From Sphingomonas sp. S-NIH.Pt15_0812 (GTDB lineage: Bacteria > Pseudomonadota > Alphaproteobacteria > Sphingomonadales > Sphingomonadaceae), in NCBI RefSeq assembly GCF_003951315.1, contig NZ_QLJH01000002.1, forward strand, positions 124,001 through 188,000: a stretch of 64,000 nt of DNA. Reading direction: 5' to 3'. A model generated the notes under the pieces. The model made no database searches, had not been told where the DNA came from, and saw only the letters and a list, made by a program, of their open reading frames with translations. Every line of letters starts with the position of its first letter. The first letter of the stretch is position 1. The translations under genes and the position numbers were made by a program. Positions 10,250 to 19,464 of the stretch are shown here, piece by piece.

Positions 10250-10807
10250 TCACTTGCCCAGGATTTCCTTCTCCTTCGACGACGACACCGAATCGATGTC
10301 GGCGATCGTGGCGTCGGTGATCTTCTGCAGCTCGGTCTCGTGGCGCTTGCGCTCGTCCTCGCCGAACACGTTCTTCTTCTCGTCGGCCTTCAGGCTGTCC
10401 ATGCCGTCGCGACGCACGTTGCGCGCGGCGATCCGGGCCTTTTCCGCATATTGGCTGGCCAGCTTGGCCAGCTCCTTGCGGCGCTCCTCGGTCAGATCGG
10501 GGATGGGCAGGCGCAGCGTCTGGCCGTCGTTGATCGGGTTGAGGCCGAGGCCGGCCGAGCGGATCGCCTTTTCGACGGGGCTGACGTTCGACTTGTCCCA
10601 GACCTGCACCGACAGCATCCGCGGCTCGGGCGCGGACACGGTCGCGACCTGGCTGAGCGGCATATGGCTGCCATAGACCTCGACCGTCACCGGATCGAGC
10701 AGGGTGGTCGAGGCGCGGCCGGTGCGCAGGCCGCCCAGATCGTGGCGCAGCGATTCGACGGCACCGGTCATGCGGCGCTGGATATCGGCCTTGTCATAGG
10801 CAGCCAT
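10250..10807 (-). CDS. frr: Ribosome recycling factor
   Basis: A 185-residue protein that, with EF-G, splits the post-termination ribosome. The long three-helix bundle pattern, [20 protein letters not shown] and [19 protein letters not shown] are characteristic. The ATG at 10807 overlaps the pyrH stop (TGATG), with AGGAG 8 bases upstream; a GTG one codon earlier is possible. The longer open frame upstream is a shadow of pyrH. Confidence 0.97.
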   Translation of the reverse strand: MAAYDKADIQRRMTGAVESLRHDLGGLRTGRASTTLLDPVTVEVYGSHMPLSQVATVSAPEPRMLSVQVWDKSNVSPVEKAIRSAGLGLNPINDGQTLRLPIPDLTEERRKELAKLASQYAEKARIAARNVRRDGMDSLKADEKKNVFGEDERKRHETELQKITDATIADIDSVSSSKEKEILGK

Positions 10808-11535
10808 CACTTGTTCTCCTGGGTCTGTACGGTCGTCGAAATGCCATTCCCCGACAGCACGGCAGCGAAATTGCCATGTTCGCGGATGTTGAAGACGACG
10901 ATGGGGATGTTGTTGTCGCGGCACAATGCCACGGCGGATGCGTCCATGACCTTCAGGTCGTCGGACAGCACCCGGTTGAAGCTGACGGTGTCGTAGCGGG
11001 TCGCCGTCGGCACCTTCTTCGGATCGGCGTCATAGACGCCGTCGACGCTGGTGCCCTTGAACAGCGCGTCGCACTTCATCTCGGCGGCGCGCAGCGCGGC
11101 ACCCGAGTCGGTGGTGAAGAAGGGCGAGCCGACGCCGGCGGCGAAGATCACCACGCGGCCCTTTTCCAGATGGCGCTCGGCGCGGCGGCGGATGAACGGC
11201 TCGCAGACGCTGGCCATCGGGATCGCCGACTGGACGCGGGTGTCGACGCCGATCTGCTCCAGCGCGTTCTGCACGGCCAGCGCGTTCATCACGGTCGCCA
11301 GCATGCCCATATAGTCGGCGGTCGCCCGCTCGATGCCCTTGGCGGCGGCGGACAGGCCACGGAAGATGTTGCCGCCGCCGACGACGATGCAGAGTTCATA
11401 ACCCTGGGCGCGGACGTCGGCGATCTCCTGCGCGACGCGGGCGGTGACGACGGGATCGATGGCCAGGCCACCTTCGCCCATCAGGACCTCGCCCGAGAGT
11501 TTCAGCAGGATACGGTTGTAGCGCGGTGCGGTCAT
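10807..11535 (-). CDS. pyrH: Uridylate kinase (UMP kinase)
   Basis: A 242-residue hexameric bacterial UMP kinase that makes UDP from UMP and ATP. The phosphate-binding segment [12 protein letters not shown], the GGGNIFRG loop and the [14 protein letters not shown] region are intact. I chose the ATG at 11535; the 111-residue upstream extension is noncoding repeat sequence. A 412-bp gap with a REPIN-like palindrome separates it from tsf, so coupling to tsf may be weaker than elsewhere in the block. Confidence 0.97.
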   Translation of the reverse strand: MTAPRYNRILLKLSGEVLMGEGGLAIDPVVTARVAQEIADVRAQGYELCIVVGGGNIFRGLSAAAKGIERATADYMGMLATVMNALAVQNALEQIGVDTRVQSAIPMASVCEPFIRRRAERHLEKGRVVIFAAGVGSPFFTTDSGAALRAAEMKCDALFKGTSVDGVYDADPKKVPTATRYDTVSFNRVLSDDLKVMDASAVALCRDNNIPIVVFNIREHGNFAAVLSGNGISTTVQTQENK

Positions 11536-11682
11536 GCGTCTCGATTTGTCGGGGGTGGAAGCGGCGCGGACCTTAGGCGCGCACCGCTGGCGGGGCAACC
11601 GCTTCGCGATGCTCGCGTGCGGGCGGTGATGTGATGAATCGGTGCAGGAGGAAGCGCGCCTCTTCTTTCTTCCTCCTGCCTT

Positions 11683-11770
11683 GCGAAGGCCGGGGCCCAG
11701 TTGGGGGACGATGGTGACGATGGGCATTGCTCCGTTGCAACCACCTTTCCAACTGGGCCCCGGCCTTCGC
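11683..11770. repeat. REPIN-like inverted repeat, copy A (tsf-pyrH gap)
   Basis: Perfect 22-base arms at 11683-11704 and 11749-11770, both containing GCGAAGGCCGGGGCCCAG, enclose a 44-base spacer. The same arms recur at 34011-34112 and 57089-57190. In all three cases the repeat lies in intergenic DNA. The structure (two inverted REP-type palindromes about 90-100 bp long) matches the REPIN class of dispersed bacterial elements. Confidence 0.8.
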
Positions 11771-11946
11771 CGGGGAACAGGAGGTGGGAAAGAGAACAAC
11801 ACGAATTTTCCTTCTCGGCTTCCCGCGACCATCTTTCTTTCCGCCTCCGCCCGAACCACGACCCACAAGCAAAGGGCGGAGGTGGCCCGAAAGCCACCCC
11901 CGCCCCTAAGTTCAGCCGTTCCGCCCGGACAGGCGGACGCGAGCCG

Positions 11947-12891
11947 TTACGCCGCCGGCTTGGCCTGCGGCACGCCCGAGGCCGCCGCGACTTCGGCGGC
12001 GAAGTCGGACGCTTCCTTCTCGATGCCCTCGCCCAGCTGGAAGCGGACATAGTCCTTCAGCACGATGGTCGCGCCGGCGTCCTTGCCAGCCTTGGCCACC
12101 ACGTCGCTGATCTTGGTCTTGCCGTCCATCACGAACAGCTGGCTGACCAACGCATGCTCCTTGCGGTACTTGGCGATGCCGCCCTCGACCATCTTCGCGA
12201 TGATGTCGGCGGGCTTGCCCGACTCGGCGGCCTTCTCAGTCGCGATCGCGCGCTCGCGCTCGATCTCGGCCTCGTCCAGGTCCGCTTCGTTCAGCGCCTT
12301 GGGGAACGCGGCCGCGATGTGCATCGCCAGCTGCTTGCCGAGCGACTGCAGCACCTCGTCCGACGCCTCGGACTCGAGCGCGACGAGCACGCCGATCTTG
12401 CCCATGCCCGGCGCCTGCGCATTGTGGACATAGGACACGACCGCGCCCTTGCTCACTTCCAGGCGCTTCGAGCGGCGCAGCGACTGGTTCTCGCCGATCG
12501 TCGCGACGTTGTTGGTCAGCGTCTCCTCGACGGTCTTGCCCGACGGCATCGCCTGGCCCTTCAGCGCCTCGATGTCGTCGCCGCTGTTGAGCGCGATCTC
12601 GGTCACTTCACGGACGAACTGCTGGAACTGGTCGTTCTTGGCGACGAAATCCGTCTCCGAGTTGACCTCCACCGCCGCGCCGCGCGTGCCCGACGTCGCG
12701 ACGCCGACCAGCCCCTCGGCCGCGGTGCGGCTCGACTTCTTGGCGGCGGCCGCCAGGCCCTTGGTGCGCAGCCAGTCCATCGCCGCGTCCATGTCGCCGC
12801 CGGTCTCGTTCAGCGCCTTCTTGCAGTCCATCATGCCCGCGCCGCTCTTCTCGCGCAGATCCTTGACCATCGCTGCCGTGATATCGGCCAT
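11947..12891 (-). CDS. tsf: Elongation factor Ts
   Basis: A 314-residue guanine-nucleotide exchange factor for EF-Tu. The N-terminal UBA-like module ([19 protein letters not shown]) and the [11 protein letters not shown] core signature are present. I chose the ATG at 12891, the standard start for the family. It lies 85 bases downstream of rpsB, with a long GC hairpin in the gap, as in the usual rpsB-tsf pair. Confidence 0.97.
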   Translation of the reverse strand: MADITAAMVKDLREKSGAGMMDCKKALNETGGDMDAAMDWLRTKGLAAAAKKSSRTAAEGLVGVATSGTRGAAVEVNSETDFVAKNDQFQQFVREVTEIALNSGDDIEALKGQAMPSGKTVEETLTNNVATIGENQSLRRSKRLEVSKGAVVSYVHNAQAPGMGKIGVLVALESEASDEVLQSLGKQLAMHIAAAFPKALNEADLDEAEIERERAIATEKAAESGKPADIIAKMVEGGIAKYRKEHALVSQLFVMDGKTKISDVVAKAGKDAGATIVLKDYVRFQLGEGIEKEASDFAAEVAAASGVPQAKPAA

Positions 12892-12920
12892 GTTATCGAT
12901 CCTCTTGTCCGAATGTGAGT

Positions 12921-12957
12921 GCGGGCGGGGCGGAGCGTTCCGCCCTGCCCCGCCCGC
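12921..12957 (-). terminator. Intercistronic hairpin between rpsB and tsf (attenuator-like)
   Basis: Ten-base arms GCGGGCGGGG (12921-12930) and CCCCGCCCGC (12948-12957) enclose a second short stem. No U tract follows on the minus strand, so full termination is unlikely. A partial terminator or processing site that sets the S2 to EF-Ts ratio is an inference. Confidence 0.45.
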
Positions 12958-12976
12958 TAGAAGCCGTACGTGACGA

Positions 12977-13795
12977 TTATGCGTCGATCTGGCGCTCGGC
13001 CTCGACCGCCTGGTCGGCATTAGCGTCGCCGACGATCGGGTCGGTGCTCAGCGCCGCTTCCGACGGCGGCTCGGCCATCGCGCCCATGTCGACGCCGCGG
13101 CGCTGCTGCTGCTCCTGGCCACCGCGGGTCGCAGCGATCGCGATCGCCTCGCAATACAGGCGGATGGCGCGGCTGGCGTCGTCGTTCGCCGGCACCGGGA
13201 AGGCGATGCCGTCCGGCGACACGTTCGAGTCGAGGATGGCCACGACCGGGATGCCGAGCGTGTTGGCTTCCTTGATCGCCAGCTCTTCCTTGTTGGCGTC
13301 GATCACGAACATCACGTCCGGGATGCCGCCCATGTCGCGGATGCCGCCGAGCGACAGTTCCAGCTTGTCGCGCTCACGGGTGAGCTGCAGCACTTCCTTC
13401 TTGGTGAGGCCGGCGGTGTTGCCCGACAGCTGCTCTTCGAGCGCCTTCATGCGCTTGATCGAGTTGGAGATCGTCTTCCAGTTGGTGAGCATGCCGCCCA
13501 GCCAGCGGTGGTTGACGAAATGCTGGCCGGCGCGACGCGCGGCGTCGGCGACGGGCTCCTGCGCCTGGCGCTTGGTGCCGACGAACAGCACCTTGCCGCC
13601 CTGCGCCACGGTCTGCGACACGAATTCGAGGGCGCGCGCGAAGAGCGGCACGGTCTGCGACAGATCGAGGATGTGGACGCCGTTGCGGTCGCCGAAGATG
13701 TAGGGCTTCATCTTCGGGTTCCAGCGGTGGGTCTGGTGGCCGAAGTGCGCGCCGGTCTCGATGAGCTGCTGCATGGTGACGACAGGAGCCGCCAT
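12977..13795 (-). CDS. rpsB: 30S ribosomal protein S2
   Basis: A 272-residue small-subunit protein. It starts [20 protein letters not shown] and carries the family's FVGTKRQAQ and [11 protein letters not shown] segments. GGAAGGAT lies before the ATG. The C-terminal 40 residues form a low-complexity Gln/Glu/Ala tail, common in alphaproteobacterial S2. It is the first gene of the rpsB-tsf-pyrH-frr-uppS-cdsA-dxr-rseP-bamA-skp-fabZ block. Confidence 0.97.
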   Translation of the reverse strand: MAAPVVTMQQLIETGAHFGHQTHRWNPKMKPYIFGDRNGVHILDLSQTVPLFARALEFVSQTVAQGGKVLFVGTKRQAQEPVADAARRAGQHFVNHRWLGGMLTNWKTISNSIKRMKALEEQLSGNTAGLTKKEVLQLTRERDKLELSLGGIRDMGGIPDVMFVIDANKEELAIKEANTLGIPVVAILDSNVSPDGIAFPVPANDDASRAIRLYCEAIAIAATRGGQEQQQRRGVDMGAMAEPPSEAALSTDPIVGDANADQAVEAERQIDA

Positions 13796-13897
13796 AATGA
13801 ATATCCTTCCGGTTGTTCCTCTGGGAAGCGGATGACGCGAGGGCTCGAAGCCATGCGCACCGGTGTGTGATGCTTCCCATGCGGGGTTGAGGCGCGC

Positions 13898-13926
13898 CGC
13901 TTAGTCGAACATCGTCCGAAACGCAA
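13898..13926 (-). promoter_or_regulatory. Candidate rpsB promoter
   Basis: On the minus strand TTGCGT (13921-13926) and TAAGCG (13898-13903) are separated by 17 bases, about 100 bp upstream of rpsB. The -35 box is reasonable and the -10 box is poor. Confidence 0.3.
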
Positions 13927-13982
13927 CCATCCGTGCCGCGGCCCCGTCACGAGCCGCGATGATCCGCCTTTGTTCCGGACGC

Positions 13983-14012
13983 TTGACATGCGGAACGAAG
14001 GTGGAACATAAC
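13983..14012 (+). promoter_or_regulatory. Promoter with embedded LexA-like box
   Basis: A consensus TTGACA (13983-13988) is followed after 17 bases by ACATAA. Within the spacer and reaching the -10 box is GAAC-N7-GAAC (13993-14007), the reverse complement of the alphaproteobacterial SOS box GTTC-N7-GTTC. A LexA dimer there would block RNA polymerase. The promoter points at the small membrane protein gene starting at 14165 and would leave a leader of about 145 bases. Confidence 0.5.
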
Positions 14013-14164
14013 CGCTTCATCAGGGGAACGGGATTCGTCATGCCGCACCAGCGGGGCGCATTATCCGATCGCGGCAACCTAGGTGTATGCACATCCAGGA
14101 ACCGCCCTCTGGCTGATAGGTTAGCATCGATCGATGGTCGACTGATGCGATACGGGAGGCGGAC

Positions 14165-14401
14165 ATGGTGGCAGTGATGAGCATGGTGGTGTTCGCGGGC
14201 GCATTCGCCCTGTCCGCGTCGGTGATCGCGTTGGCGATCGGGCCGCAATGGCGGCGGATCGTGCGTCTGGCGATGGGCCAGGCCGACCATGGCTATGCGC
14301 CCCTACACCAGCTTGCGCTGGCGGAGCGGCGCATCGCCGTCAGGCGGTGGGCGTCGAACCCGGTCCCCGCGCCCCTGCGCCGGCTGCACGAAGCCGCTTG
14401 A
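14165..14401 (+). CDS. Small membrane protein, possibly SOS-controlled
   Basis: A 78-residue protein with one strong N-terminal membrane segment (about residues 3-27, MSMVVFAGAFALSASVIALAIG), then a basic cytoplasmic-type tail ([24 protein letters not shown]). GGGAGG lies 5 bases before the ATG, good evidence of translation. Its last 62 bases overlap the end of pssA on the other strand. I do not recognise the family. With a LexA-like box over its promoter it resembles in layout the small membrane cell-division inhibitors induced by the SOS response in other bacteria, but no sequence similarity is claimed. Confidence 0.6.
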   Translation: MVAVMSMVVFAGAFALSASVIALAIGPQWRRIVRLAMGQADHGYAPLHQLALAERRIAVRRWASNPVPAPLRRLHEAA

Positions 14402-15185
14402 CCCGTTCGTAGCTGACCATGCTGAACGGGATCAGGATCAGATAGAGCGACGCGATCAGGCTGAGCGTCGGCCAGGGCAAGGTGATCAGCGCCGCGCCGA
14501 GCAGCACCACCAACGCCAGCGCCTCAAACCGGATGTTCCGGCGGAGGCGCAGCGACTTCCAGGAGAAGGTCGCGATGCTCGACACCATCAGCAGCGCGAT
14601 GAAGATCGCCCAAGGCGCGACGAAATAGGGCGACGACAGGAACGGCACGTCCACCCAGAGCGACAGCATCAGCGGCAGCAGGGCCAGCCCCGCGCCCGCC
14701 GGTGCGGGTACGCCGGTCAGGAAGCCGGCCGACTTGTGCGGCTGCTCCTTCTCGTCGATCAGCGCATTGAAGCGAGCGAGACGCAATGCGCAGAACACCG
14801 CCAGCACCAAAGCGGCCATCCAGCCGAAACGCGGATAGGCGGATAGCGACCAGAGATAGAGGATCAGCGCGGGCGCCACGCCGAAGCTGATCGCGTCGGA
14901 TAGCGAATCGAGCTCCGCGCCGAACCGGCTTTCGCCATGCAACAGGCGGGCGATCCGGCCATCGATACCGTCGAGCACGCCCGCGACCATGATCATCGCG
15001 ACGGCGCGTTCGAAGTCATGGCCGATCGCGAACCGCACCCCCGACAGGCCCGAACACAGCGCGAGCGCGGTGACGGCATTGGGGGCGACCGCGCGCAAGG
15101 GGATGCCGCCATGCGGGCGGCGGAAACGACCGGTCCGGCGCGGCGCGATCGGATCGCCCGGCTCGAGGGATGCGGGATCGCTCAC
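14340..15185 (-). CDS. pssA: CDP-diacylglycerol-serine O-phosphatidyltransferase
   Basis: A 281-residue integral membrane enzyme that joins serine to CDP-diacylglycerol. The CDP-alcohol phosphotransferase motif DG-x2-AR-x8-G-x3-D-x3-D is complete (DGRIARLL...[10 protein letters not shown]), and several hydrophobic helices follow. The start is inferred to be the GTG at 15185, 10 bases after the psd stop; the upstream open frame is a shadow of psd. Psd, encoded just upstream, decarboxylates its product to phosphatidylethanolamine. Confidence 0.93.
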   Translation of the reverse strand: MSDPASLEPGDPIAPRRTGRFRRPHGGIPLRAVAPNAVTALALCSGLSGVRFAIGHDFERAVAMIMVAGVLDGIDGRIARLLHGESRFGAELDSLSDAISFGVAPALILYLWSLSAYPRFGWMAALVLAVFCALRLARFNALIDEKEQPHKSAGFLTGVPAPAGAGLALLPLMLSLWVDVPFLSSPYFVAPWAIFIALLMVSSIATFSWKSLRLRRNIRFEALALVVLLGAALITLPWPTLSLIASLYLILIPFSMVSYERVKRLRAAGAGARGPGSTPTA

Positions 15186-15195
15186 CGGCGGCCGC

Positions 15196-15918
15196 TCACT
15201 GCGCGATGCCCTGCACCGGCACGCCGCCGACCCGGCCGATGATCGTCTCTCCCGCGACCGACCGCTGGCCCAGCGCGACCTGTGGCGCGCAATCGTCGGG
15301 CAGGAACACATCGACGCGGCTGCCGAACCGGATCAGGCCGATCCGCTGGCCCGCCGCGACCATGTCGCCGGGCTTGGTGAAGGCGACGATGCGGCGCGCG
15401 ACCAGGCCGGCGATCTGGGTGAAGCCGATCTTGCGACCGTCGCGGCCCTCGACCACGAAATGCTGGCGCTCATTCTCGTCCGACGCCTTGTCGAGATCGG
15501 CGTTGAAGAACTTGCCGGAGATATAGACGACCTGGCGGATGGTGCCGGCGATCGGCGTACGATTGATGTGCACGTCGAACACCGACATGAAGATCGACAC
15601 GCGCACCATCGGCGCGTCGCCCAGCTCGCCGACCAGCTCGCGCGGCACGGGCACCCGCTGGATCATCGTCACCAGCCCGTCGGCGGGCGCGACGATCAGG
15701 CCCTCGCCCTGCGGCGTGGTGCGGATCGGATCACGGAAGAAGGTGGCGACCCAGGCGGTGACGCCCAGCATCGGCCAGAACAGCACCTTGCTGATGATCG
15801 TCAGCAGCAGGGTGATGCCGAGCGCGATGGCGGTGTATTTCCGGCCTTCGGGATGGACGGCCGGGAAGCGCCACTTGACGGTGGTCGTCACGACCGGCGG
15901 TTTTTCGAGGGATGGCAT
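15196..15918 (-). CDS. psd: Phosphatidylserine decarboxylase proenzyme
   Basis: A 240-residue short-form Psd that converts phosphatidylserine to phosphatidylethanolamine. The self-cleavage site is the GS in [12 protein letters not shown], where Ser becomes the pyruvoyl group of the small subunit. The active-site stretch [14 protein letters not shown] is present, and an N-terminal membrane helix lies at about residues 28-60. It is the first gene of a two-gene operon with pssA, divergent from icd. Confidence 0.95.
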   Translation of the reverse strand: MPSLEKPPVVTTTVKWRFPAVHPEGRKYTAIALGITLLLTIISKVLFWPMLGVTAWVATFFRDPIRTTPQGEGLIVAPADGLVTMIQRVPVPRELVGELGDAPMVRVSIFMSVFDVHINRTPIAGTIRQVVYISGKFFNADLDKASDENERQHFVVEGRDGRKIGFTQIAGLVARRIVAFTKPGDMVAAGQRIGLIRFGSRVDVFLPDDCAPQVALGQRSVAGETIIGRVGGVPVQGIAQ

Positions 15919-16068
15919 CGGCTTCTCCTACCCCTGTGGCATCCAAGTGACAATGCGGAACGCCCCTTGTCCCTGCCCGAAGGGCCGGGGCGGCGCAGCG
16001 GACGGGCATTGCGGTCGCCGGACACACATCCTAGACGCCTGCCCATCCACTTTCCCAAGGAAGCGATA

Positions 16069-17286
16069 ATGGCCAAAATCAAGGTGAACACGCCGGTCGT
16101 GGAGATCGACGGCGACGAGATGACCCGGATCATCTGGCAATGGATCCGCGAGCGGCTGATCAAGCCCTATCTCGACATCGAGCTGGCCTATTTCGACCTG
16201 AGCATCGAGAATCGCGACGCCACCGACGACAAGGTGACGGTCGACGCCGCCGAGGCGACCAAGAAGTACGGCGTCGCCGTCAAGTGCGCGACGATCACGC
16301 CGGACGAGGCGCGTGTCGAGGAGTTCGGCCTGAAGAAGATGTGGCGGTCGCCCAACGGCACGATCCGCAACATCCTGGGTGGCGTGGTCTTCCGCGAGCC
16401 GATCGTGATCAAGAACGTCCCCCGCCTGATCCCCGGCTGGACGCACCCGATCGTCGTCGGCCGCCACGCATTCGGCGACCAGTATAAGGCGACCGACTTC
16501 AAGGTGCCCGGCAAGGGCAAGCTGACCATGAAGTGGACGGGCGAGGACGGCCAGGAGATCGAGCATGAGGTGTTCGACTTCCCGGCCTCGGGCGTCGCGA
16601 TGGGCATGTACAATCTCGACGATTCGATCCGCGACTTCGCCCGCGCCTCGATGCACTATGGCCTGAACCTGAAGTGGCCGGTGTACCTGTCGACCAAGAA
16701 CACGATCCTCAAGGCCTATGACGGCCGCTTCAAGGACCTGTTCGCCGAGGTGTTCGAGGCCGAGTTCAAGGACAAGTTCCAGGAAGCCGGCATCGTCTAC
16801 GAGCATCGCCTGATCGACGACATGGTCGCCTCGGCGCTCAAGTGGAACGGCGAGTTCGTCTGGGCCTGCAAGAACTATGACGGCGACGTGCAGTCGGACC
16901 AGGTGGCGCAGGGCTTCGGCTCGCTCGGCCTGATGACCTCGGTGCTGCTGACCCCGGACGGCAAGACCGTGGAAGCGGAAGCGGCGCACGGCACCGTCAC
17001 CCGCCACTATCGCCAGCACCAGCAGGGCAAGGCGACCTCGACCAACCCGATCGCGTCGATCTTCGCCTGGACCGGCGGCCTCAAGTATCGCGGCAAGTTC
17101 GACAACACCCCCGAGGTGACGAAGTTCGCCGAGACGCTGGAGCGTGTCTGCATCGAGACGGTCGAGAACGGCCACATGACCAAGGATCTCGCGATCCTGA
17201 TCGGTCCCGACCAGCCCTGGATGACGACGGAGCAGTTCTTCGAGCAGGTCCGCGTCAATCTCGAAGCGAAGATGGCGAACGCCTGA
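16069..17286 (+). CDS. icd: NADP-dependent isocitrate dehydrogenase
   Basis: A 405-residue TCA-cycle enzyme that oxidatively decarboxylates isocitrate to 2-oxoglutarate. It is the eukaryote-like type II homodimer: the N-terminus ([17 protein letters not shown]), the substrate loop [12 protein letters not shown], and [17 protein letters not shown] are diagnostic. AAGGAAG lies 5 bases before the ATG at 16069. The long open frame upstream of this start is antisense to psd and not part of the protein. A hairpin follows the stop. Confidence 0.97.
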   Translation: MAKIKVNTPVVEIDGDEMTRIIWQWIRERLIKPYLDIELAYFDLSIENRDATDDKVTVDAAEATKKYGVAVKCATITPDEARVEEFGLKKMWRSPNGTIRNILGGVVFREPIVIKNVPRLIPGWTHPIVVGRHAFGDQYKATDFKVPGKGKLTMKWTGEDGQEIEHEVFDFPASGVAMGMYNLDDSIRDFARASMHYGLNLKWPVYLSTKNTILKAYDGRFKDLFAEVFEAEFKDKFQEAGIVYEHRLIDDMVASALKWNGEFVWACKNYDGDVQSDQVAQGFGSLGLMTSVLLTPDGKTVEAEAAHGTVTRHYRQHQQGKATSTNPIASIFAWTGGLKYRGKFDNTPEVTKFAETLERVCIETVENGHMTKDLAILIGPDQPWMTTEQFFEQVRVNLEAKMANA

Positions 17287-17297
17287 TCGTGTCCGTC

Positions 17298-17321
17298 GGC
17301 ACCCTTCTTCGGAAGGGTGCC
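17298..17321 (+). terminator. Hairpin downstream of icd
   Basis: Perfect 10-base arms GGCACCCTTC and GAAGGGTGCC enclose a TTCG tetraloop, 11 bases after the stop codon. No U tract follows, so it may stabilise the 3' end rather than terminate fully. Confidence 0.55.
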
Positions 17322-17448
17322 GAAACGGGGCCGCGTTCCAGAATGGGGCACCACCAACACTATCAAATACTATCCTGAATTAAAAATTGAAATTATGATT
17401 CACCCAGCTGTCTGGCCGTGAATGGCCGGCATCATGGGGAATTTCGTT

Positions 17449-18078
17449 ATGCGTCATGTTTTGCCCGCTTTCGCGGCGGCAGCGATTTTTGCCGCTGCGC
17501 CGGCTACGGCCGCCACCACGATCAGCAGCGGGACGGTCAGTTCCGCCCTGCTGTTCTCGCCGACGGTCACCATCGGCGATACGTCGACCTTCGGCGCATC
17601 GGCGCGCGGAGAGTCGTTCCAGATCACCGCCACCGGGGGCTTTGCCGGCGCGCAGATGCAGCCCGGCTGGCTCAACGGTGTGATCGCCTTCAGCCGCACG
17701 GTCGGGGCATCGATCGATCAGACACTGACCGATCTGTTCGTCTTCACCGACGGAATCGAAAGCCGGGATACCTTCAACTTCTCCGCCTATCGCGTTCAAA
17801 CCATCGCCTTCTCGAACATCCCGGGCATTTCGACCGCCGGATCGCTGGTGCTGTCCGGCTTCACCAGGAACGTGGGACGCCGGCTGGCCGATACGGCGTC
17901 GGAATTGACGATCAGCTTCAACTCGACAGGCGGCTCGTCCTATTCGAGCAGCGCGTCCCTTGCGACGGTTTCGGCAGCACCCGAGCCGACGACTTGGGCG
18001 ATGATGCTGCTCGGAATGAGCCTGGTGGCCGGCACGGCACGTTACCGCCGCCGTTCGACTGTCGCCCGCCTCGGCTGA
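17449..18078 (+). CDS. PEPxxWA-CTERM sorting-signal protein (first copy)
   Basis: A 209-residue secreted protein. The signal peptide (MRHVLPAFAAAAIFAAAPATA) is followed by a Ser/Thr-rich beta-type domain. The C-terminus carries the exosortase recognition signal: PEPTTWAMM, a hydrophobic helix and the basic end ARYRRRS. Such proteins are exported and then cleaved or anchored by an exosortase, which is not encoded in this window. I chose the ATG at 17449 (GGGGA 8 bases upstream) because its signal peptide matches that of the second PEP-CTERM protein at 21556. The mature-domain function is unknown. Confidence 0.85.
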   Translation: MRHVLPAFAAAAIFAAAPATAATTISSGTVSSALLFSPTVTIGDTSTFGASARGESFQITATGGFAGAQMQPGWLNGVIAFSRTVGASIDQTLTDLFVFTDGIESRDTFNFSAYRVQTIAFSNIPGISTAGSLVLSGFTRNVGRRLADTASELTISFNSTGGSSYSSSASLATVSAAPEPTTWAMMLLGMSLVAGTARYRRRSTVARLG

Positions 18079-18117
18079 GGGAAGCCGTTTGGCGGGACGT
18101 CATGTGCATGAGGACCG

Positions 18118-18147
18118 GGGCTGGTGGAGCGATCCACCGGCCCTTTT
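18118..18147 (+). terminator. Intrinsic terminator after the first PEP-CTERM gene
   Basis: Arms GGGCTGGTGGA (18118-18128) and TCCACCGGCCC (18133-18143) pair with one G-U, close on a GCGA tetraloop and are followed by TTTT. A 10-base inverted repeat (18098-18107 with 18173-18182) encloses the whole hairpin. Confidence 0.75.
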
Positions 18148-18537
18148 GCCTGCCGCAGGCTCGCGAGGCCGCGCACATGACGCAGGAATCACGCAGCGGG
18201 CGTAACTGCGAACTCGCGGGCCGCGGAGCATCCTAGGGCTTCGATGTCATCGTCGCACCGACAGCGCGGCCGCCAACCGCGCGGGCGGCGGCACCCGCTC
18301 CAACGGAGCTCATCATGTCTCGGGAAGCACGGGCATCCCCGCCTCGGCCTTGCCGCCGGACTTCACGCCTTCCCGGTCCGCCCGGACAGGCATCCAGGGC
18401 CAACGATCCGCTCCTGGAACGCTACTCCGGTGCGCTCGCTCATGGACGGCCAAGAGGACGCGTCGCGGGCGGCACGGCCGGGTGCGTCGAGGCGACGCAC
18501 GGTAACGCAACGATGTGGAAGATCACCGTATCGGCGG
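18148..18537. other. Intergenic DNA without a recognisable gene
   Basis: About 390 bases between the PEP-CTERM terminator and the tRNA-Ala repeat. Short open frames exist on both strands, but none has a ribosome-binding site or family motif. I see nothing else here beyond the flanking inverted repeat. Confidence 0.5.
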
Positions 18538-18549
18538 TCAGGACGGATA

Positions 18550-18625
18550 TGGTGGAGCCGAGGGGGATCGAACCCCTGACCTTCGCAATGCCATTGCGAC
18601 GCTCTCCCAGCTGAGCTACGGCCCC
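18550..18625 (-). tRNA. tRNA-Ala (anticodon GGC), copy 1
   Basis: A 76-base cloverleaf on the minus strand with encoded CCA. The acceptor stem is GGGGCCG/CGGCTCC, the anticodon arm CGCAA-TGGCATT-GCG reads GGC (Ala codon GCC), and the T loop is GTTCGATC. Identical to the copy 328 bp away. Confidence 0.97.
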
Positions 18626-18644
18626 ATTCCGTCCGGGAGGCAGC

Positions 18645-18673
18645 CCATTAGCCGGCGACCCGAAACTTGGCAA
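18645..18673 (-). promoter_or_regulatory. Promoter of tRNA-Ala copy 1
   Basis: On the minus strand TTGCCA (18668-18673), a 17-base spacer and TAATGG (18645-18650) lie 19 bases upstream of the mature tRNA. Between them and the tRNA is the leader CGTCCGGGAGGCAGC (plus-strand sense), shared with two other tRNA genes in the window. Confidence 0.7.
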
Positions 18674-18877
18674 GTAGAAGAACGCATCCTTGCCTGGGGA
18701 ATTTCACCCTCCACGGCCGATCGGCTTGCAGAGGTGGAGATCGACGGCTTTCGACCGTCAGCCAGTTCGATTATCGACCGAAACCAAACGAAAAAAGGCA
18801 CGAAAGCTTATCGCTTCCGCACCCGACAGAGTACCGATCTTGTAGGATCACAGGCCATTTGGCCATCAGGACGGACA

Positions 18878-18953
18878 TGGTGGAGCCGAGGGGGATCGAA
18901 CCCCTGACCTTCGCAATGCCATTGCGACGCTCTCCCAGCTGAGCTACGGCCCC
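18878..18953 (-). tRNA. tRNA-Ala (anticodon GGC), copy 2
   Basis: Same 76 bases as copy 1, including the encoded CCA and GGC anticodon. Two copies of this isoacceptor suit a genome rich in GCC codons. Confidence 0.97.
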
Positions 18954-18972
18954 ATTCCGTCCGGGAGGCAGC

Positions 18973-19001
18973 CCACTAGCCGCCCCGCCGAAGCTTGGCA
19001 A
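18973..19001 (-). promoter_or_regulatory. Promoter of tRNA-Ala copy 2
   Basis: On the minus strand TTGCCA (18996-19001), a 17-base spacer and TAGTGG (18973-18978). Spacing and leader are the same as in copy 1, although the spacer sequence has drifted, which argues that the boxes are under selection. Confidence 0.65.
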
Positions 19002-19034
19002 GCGGTGTTTCCACCGCCTGCCAAATTTCTTCGA

Positions 19035-19358
19035 TCAGTGTTCGTCCTCGTCGCTCGACGTCTCGACCCCCAGGTCGTCGTCGCCGCCGAGATCGACTTC
19101 ATCGTCCGCCGAGGGCTCTTCGTCCTCGCCGGTGATGTCCTCCAGATCCTCGTCATCGCCTTCCAGGTCGGCGTCTGGCTTCTGCGTGTCGGACTTCTGC
19201 GCCTCGAAGGGCAGCGGCTGCTTCGACTTGAGGATCGGTTCCGGTTCCCAGGCATAGCCGCAGCTGATGCAGGTGACGGGGTCGTCCTTTTCGAGGTCGT
19301 AGAAACGCGTCGCGCATTTCGGGCACGTACGCTTCGTGCCCCATTCCGGCTTGATCAT
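19035..19358 (-). CDS. TIGR02300-family (FYDLN) zinc-ribbon acidic protein
   Basis: A 107-residue protein with an N-terminal zinc ribbon (CPKC near residue 13 and CISC near residue 31, around the RFYDLEKDDP segment typical of the family) and a highly acidic C-terminal half of Asp/Glu runs. The family is nearly confined to Alphaproteobacteria and its function is unknown. It is divergent from aroA; the 106-bp gap presumably holds both promoters. Confidence 0.9.
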   Translation of the reverse strand: MIKPEWGTKRTCPKCATRFYDLEKDDPVTCISCGYAWEPEPILKSKQPLPFEAQKSDTQKPDADLEGDDEDLEDITGEDEEPSADDEVDLGGDDDLGVETSSDEDEH

Positions 19359-19464
19359 GCCGTGTCCTTAGCCTTTCGGAATTGGGAATACCCCAGGGAT
19401 GCTATCCCAGCGAGATGGCCCGCGCCTTGCCATAGCGCAAGACCGCTGTCAAAGCGCCTGCCCC

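Larger units (their letters stand above)
18538..19001. repeat. Tandem duplication of a 136-bp tRNA-Ala unit
   Basis: Bases 18538-18673 and 18866-19001 are direct repeats offset by exactly 328 bp, with no insertion or deletion between copies. Each unit holds the tRNA, its leader and its promoter. The tRNAs are identical, while the upstream 48 bases differ at about six positions. Confidence 0.9.

Noticed and set aside
11644..11679. 11-bp hairpin GCAGGAGGAAG / CTTCCTCCTGC between tsf and pyrH
   Set aside because: It has no U tract on the minus strand and a 14-base loop, so I do not call it a terminator. It may just be part of the repeat-rich gap.
14040..14177. 45-codon frame between the LexA-like box and the 14165 gene
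   Set aside because: No hydrophobic segment or motif, no good ribosome-binding site, and unlike codon use; the 14165 ORF is the better product of this promoter.
14989..16068. N-terminal extension of the icd frame
   Set aside because: The extension covers pssA and psd in antisense. The IDH fold begins at the ATG at 16069, which has its own ribosome-binding site.
18515..18907. 130-codon plus-strand frame crossing both tRNA-Ala genes
   Set aside because: It merely translates the complement of the duplicated tRNAs and flanks; the repeated peptide is a by-product of the duplication.
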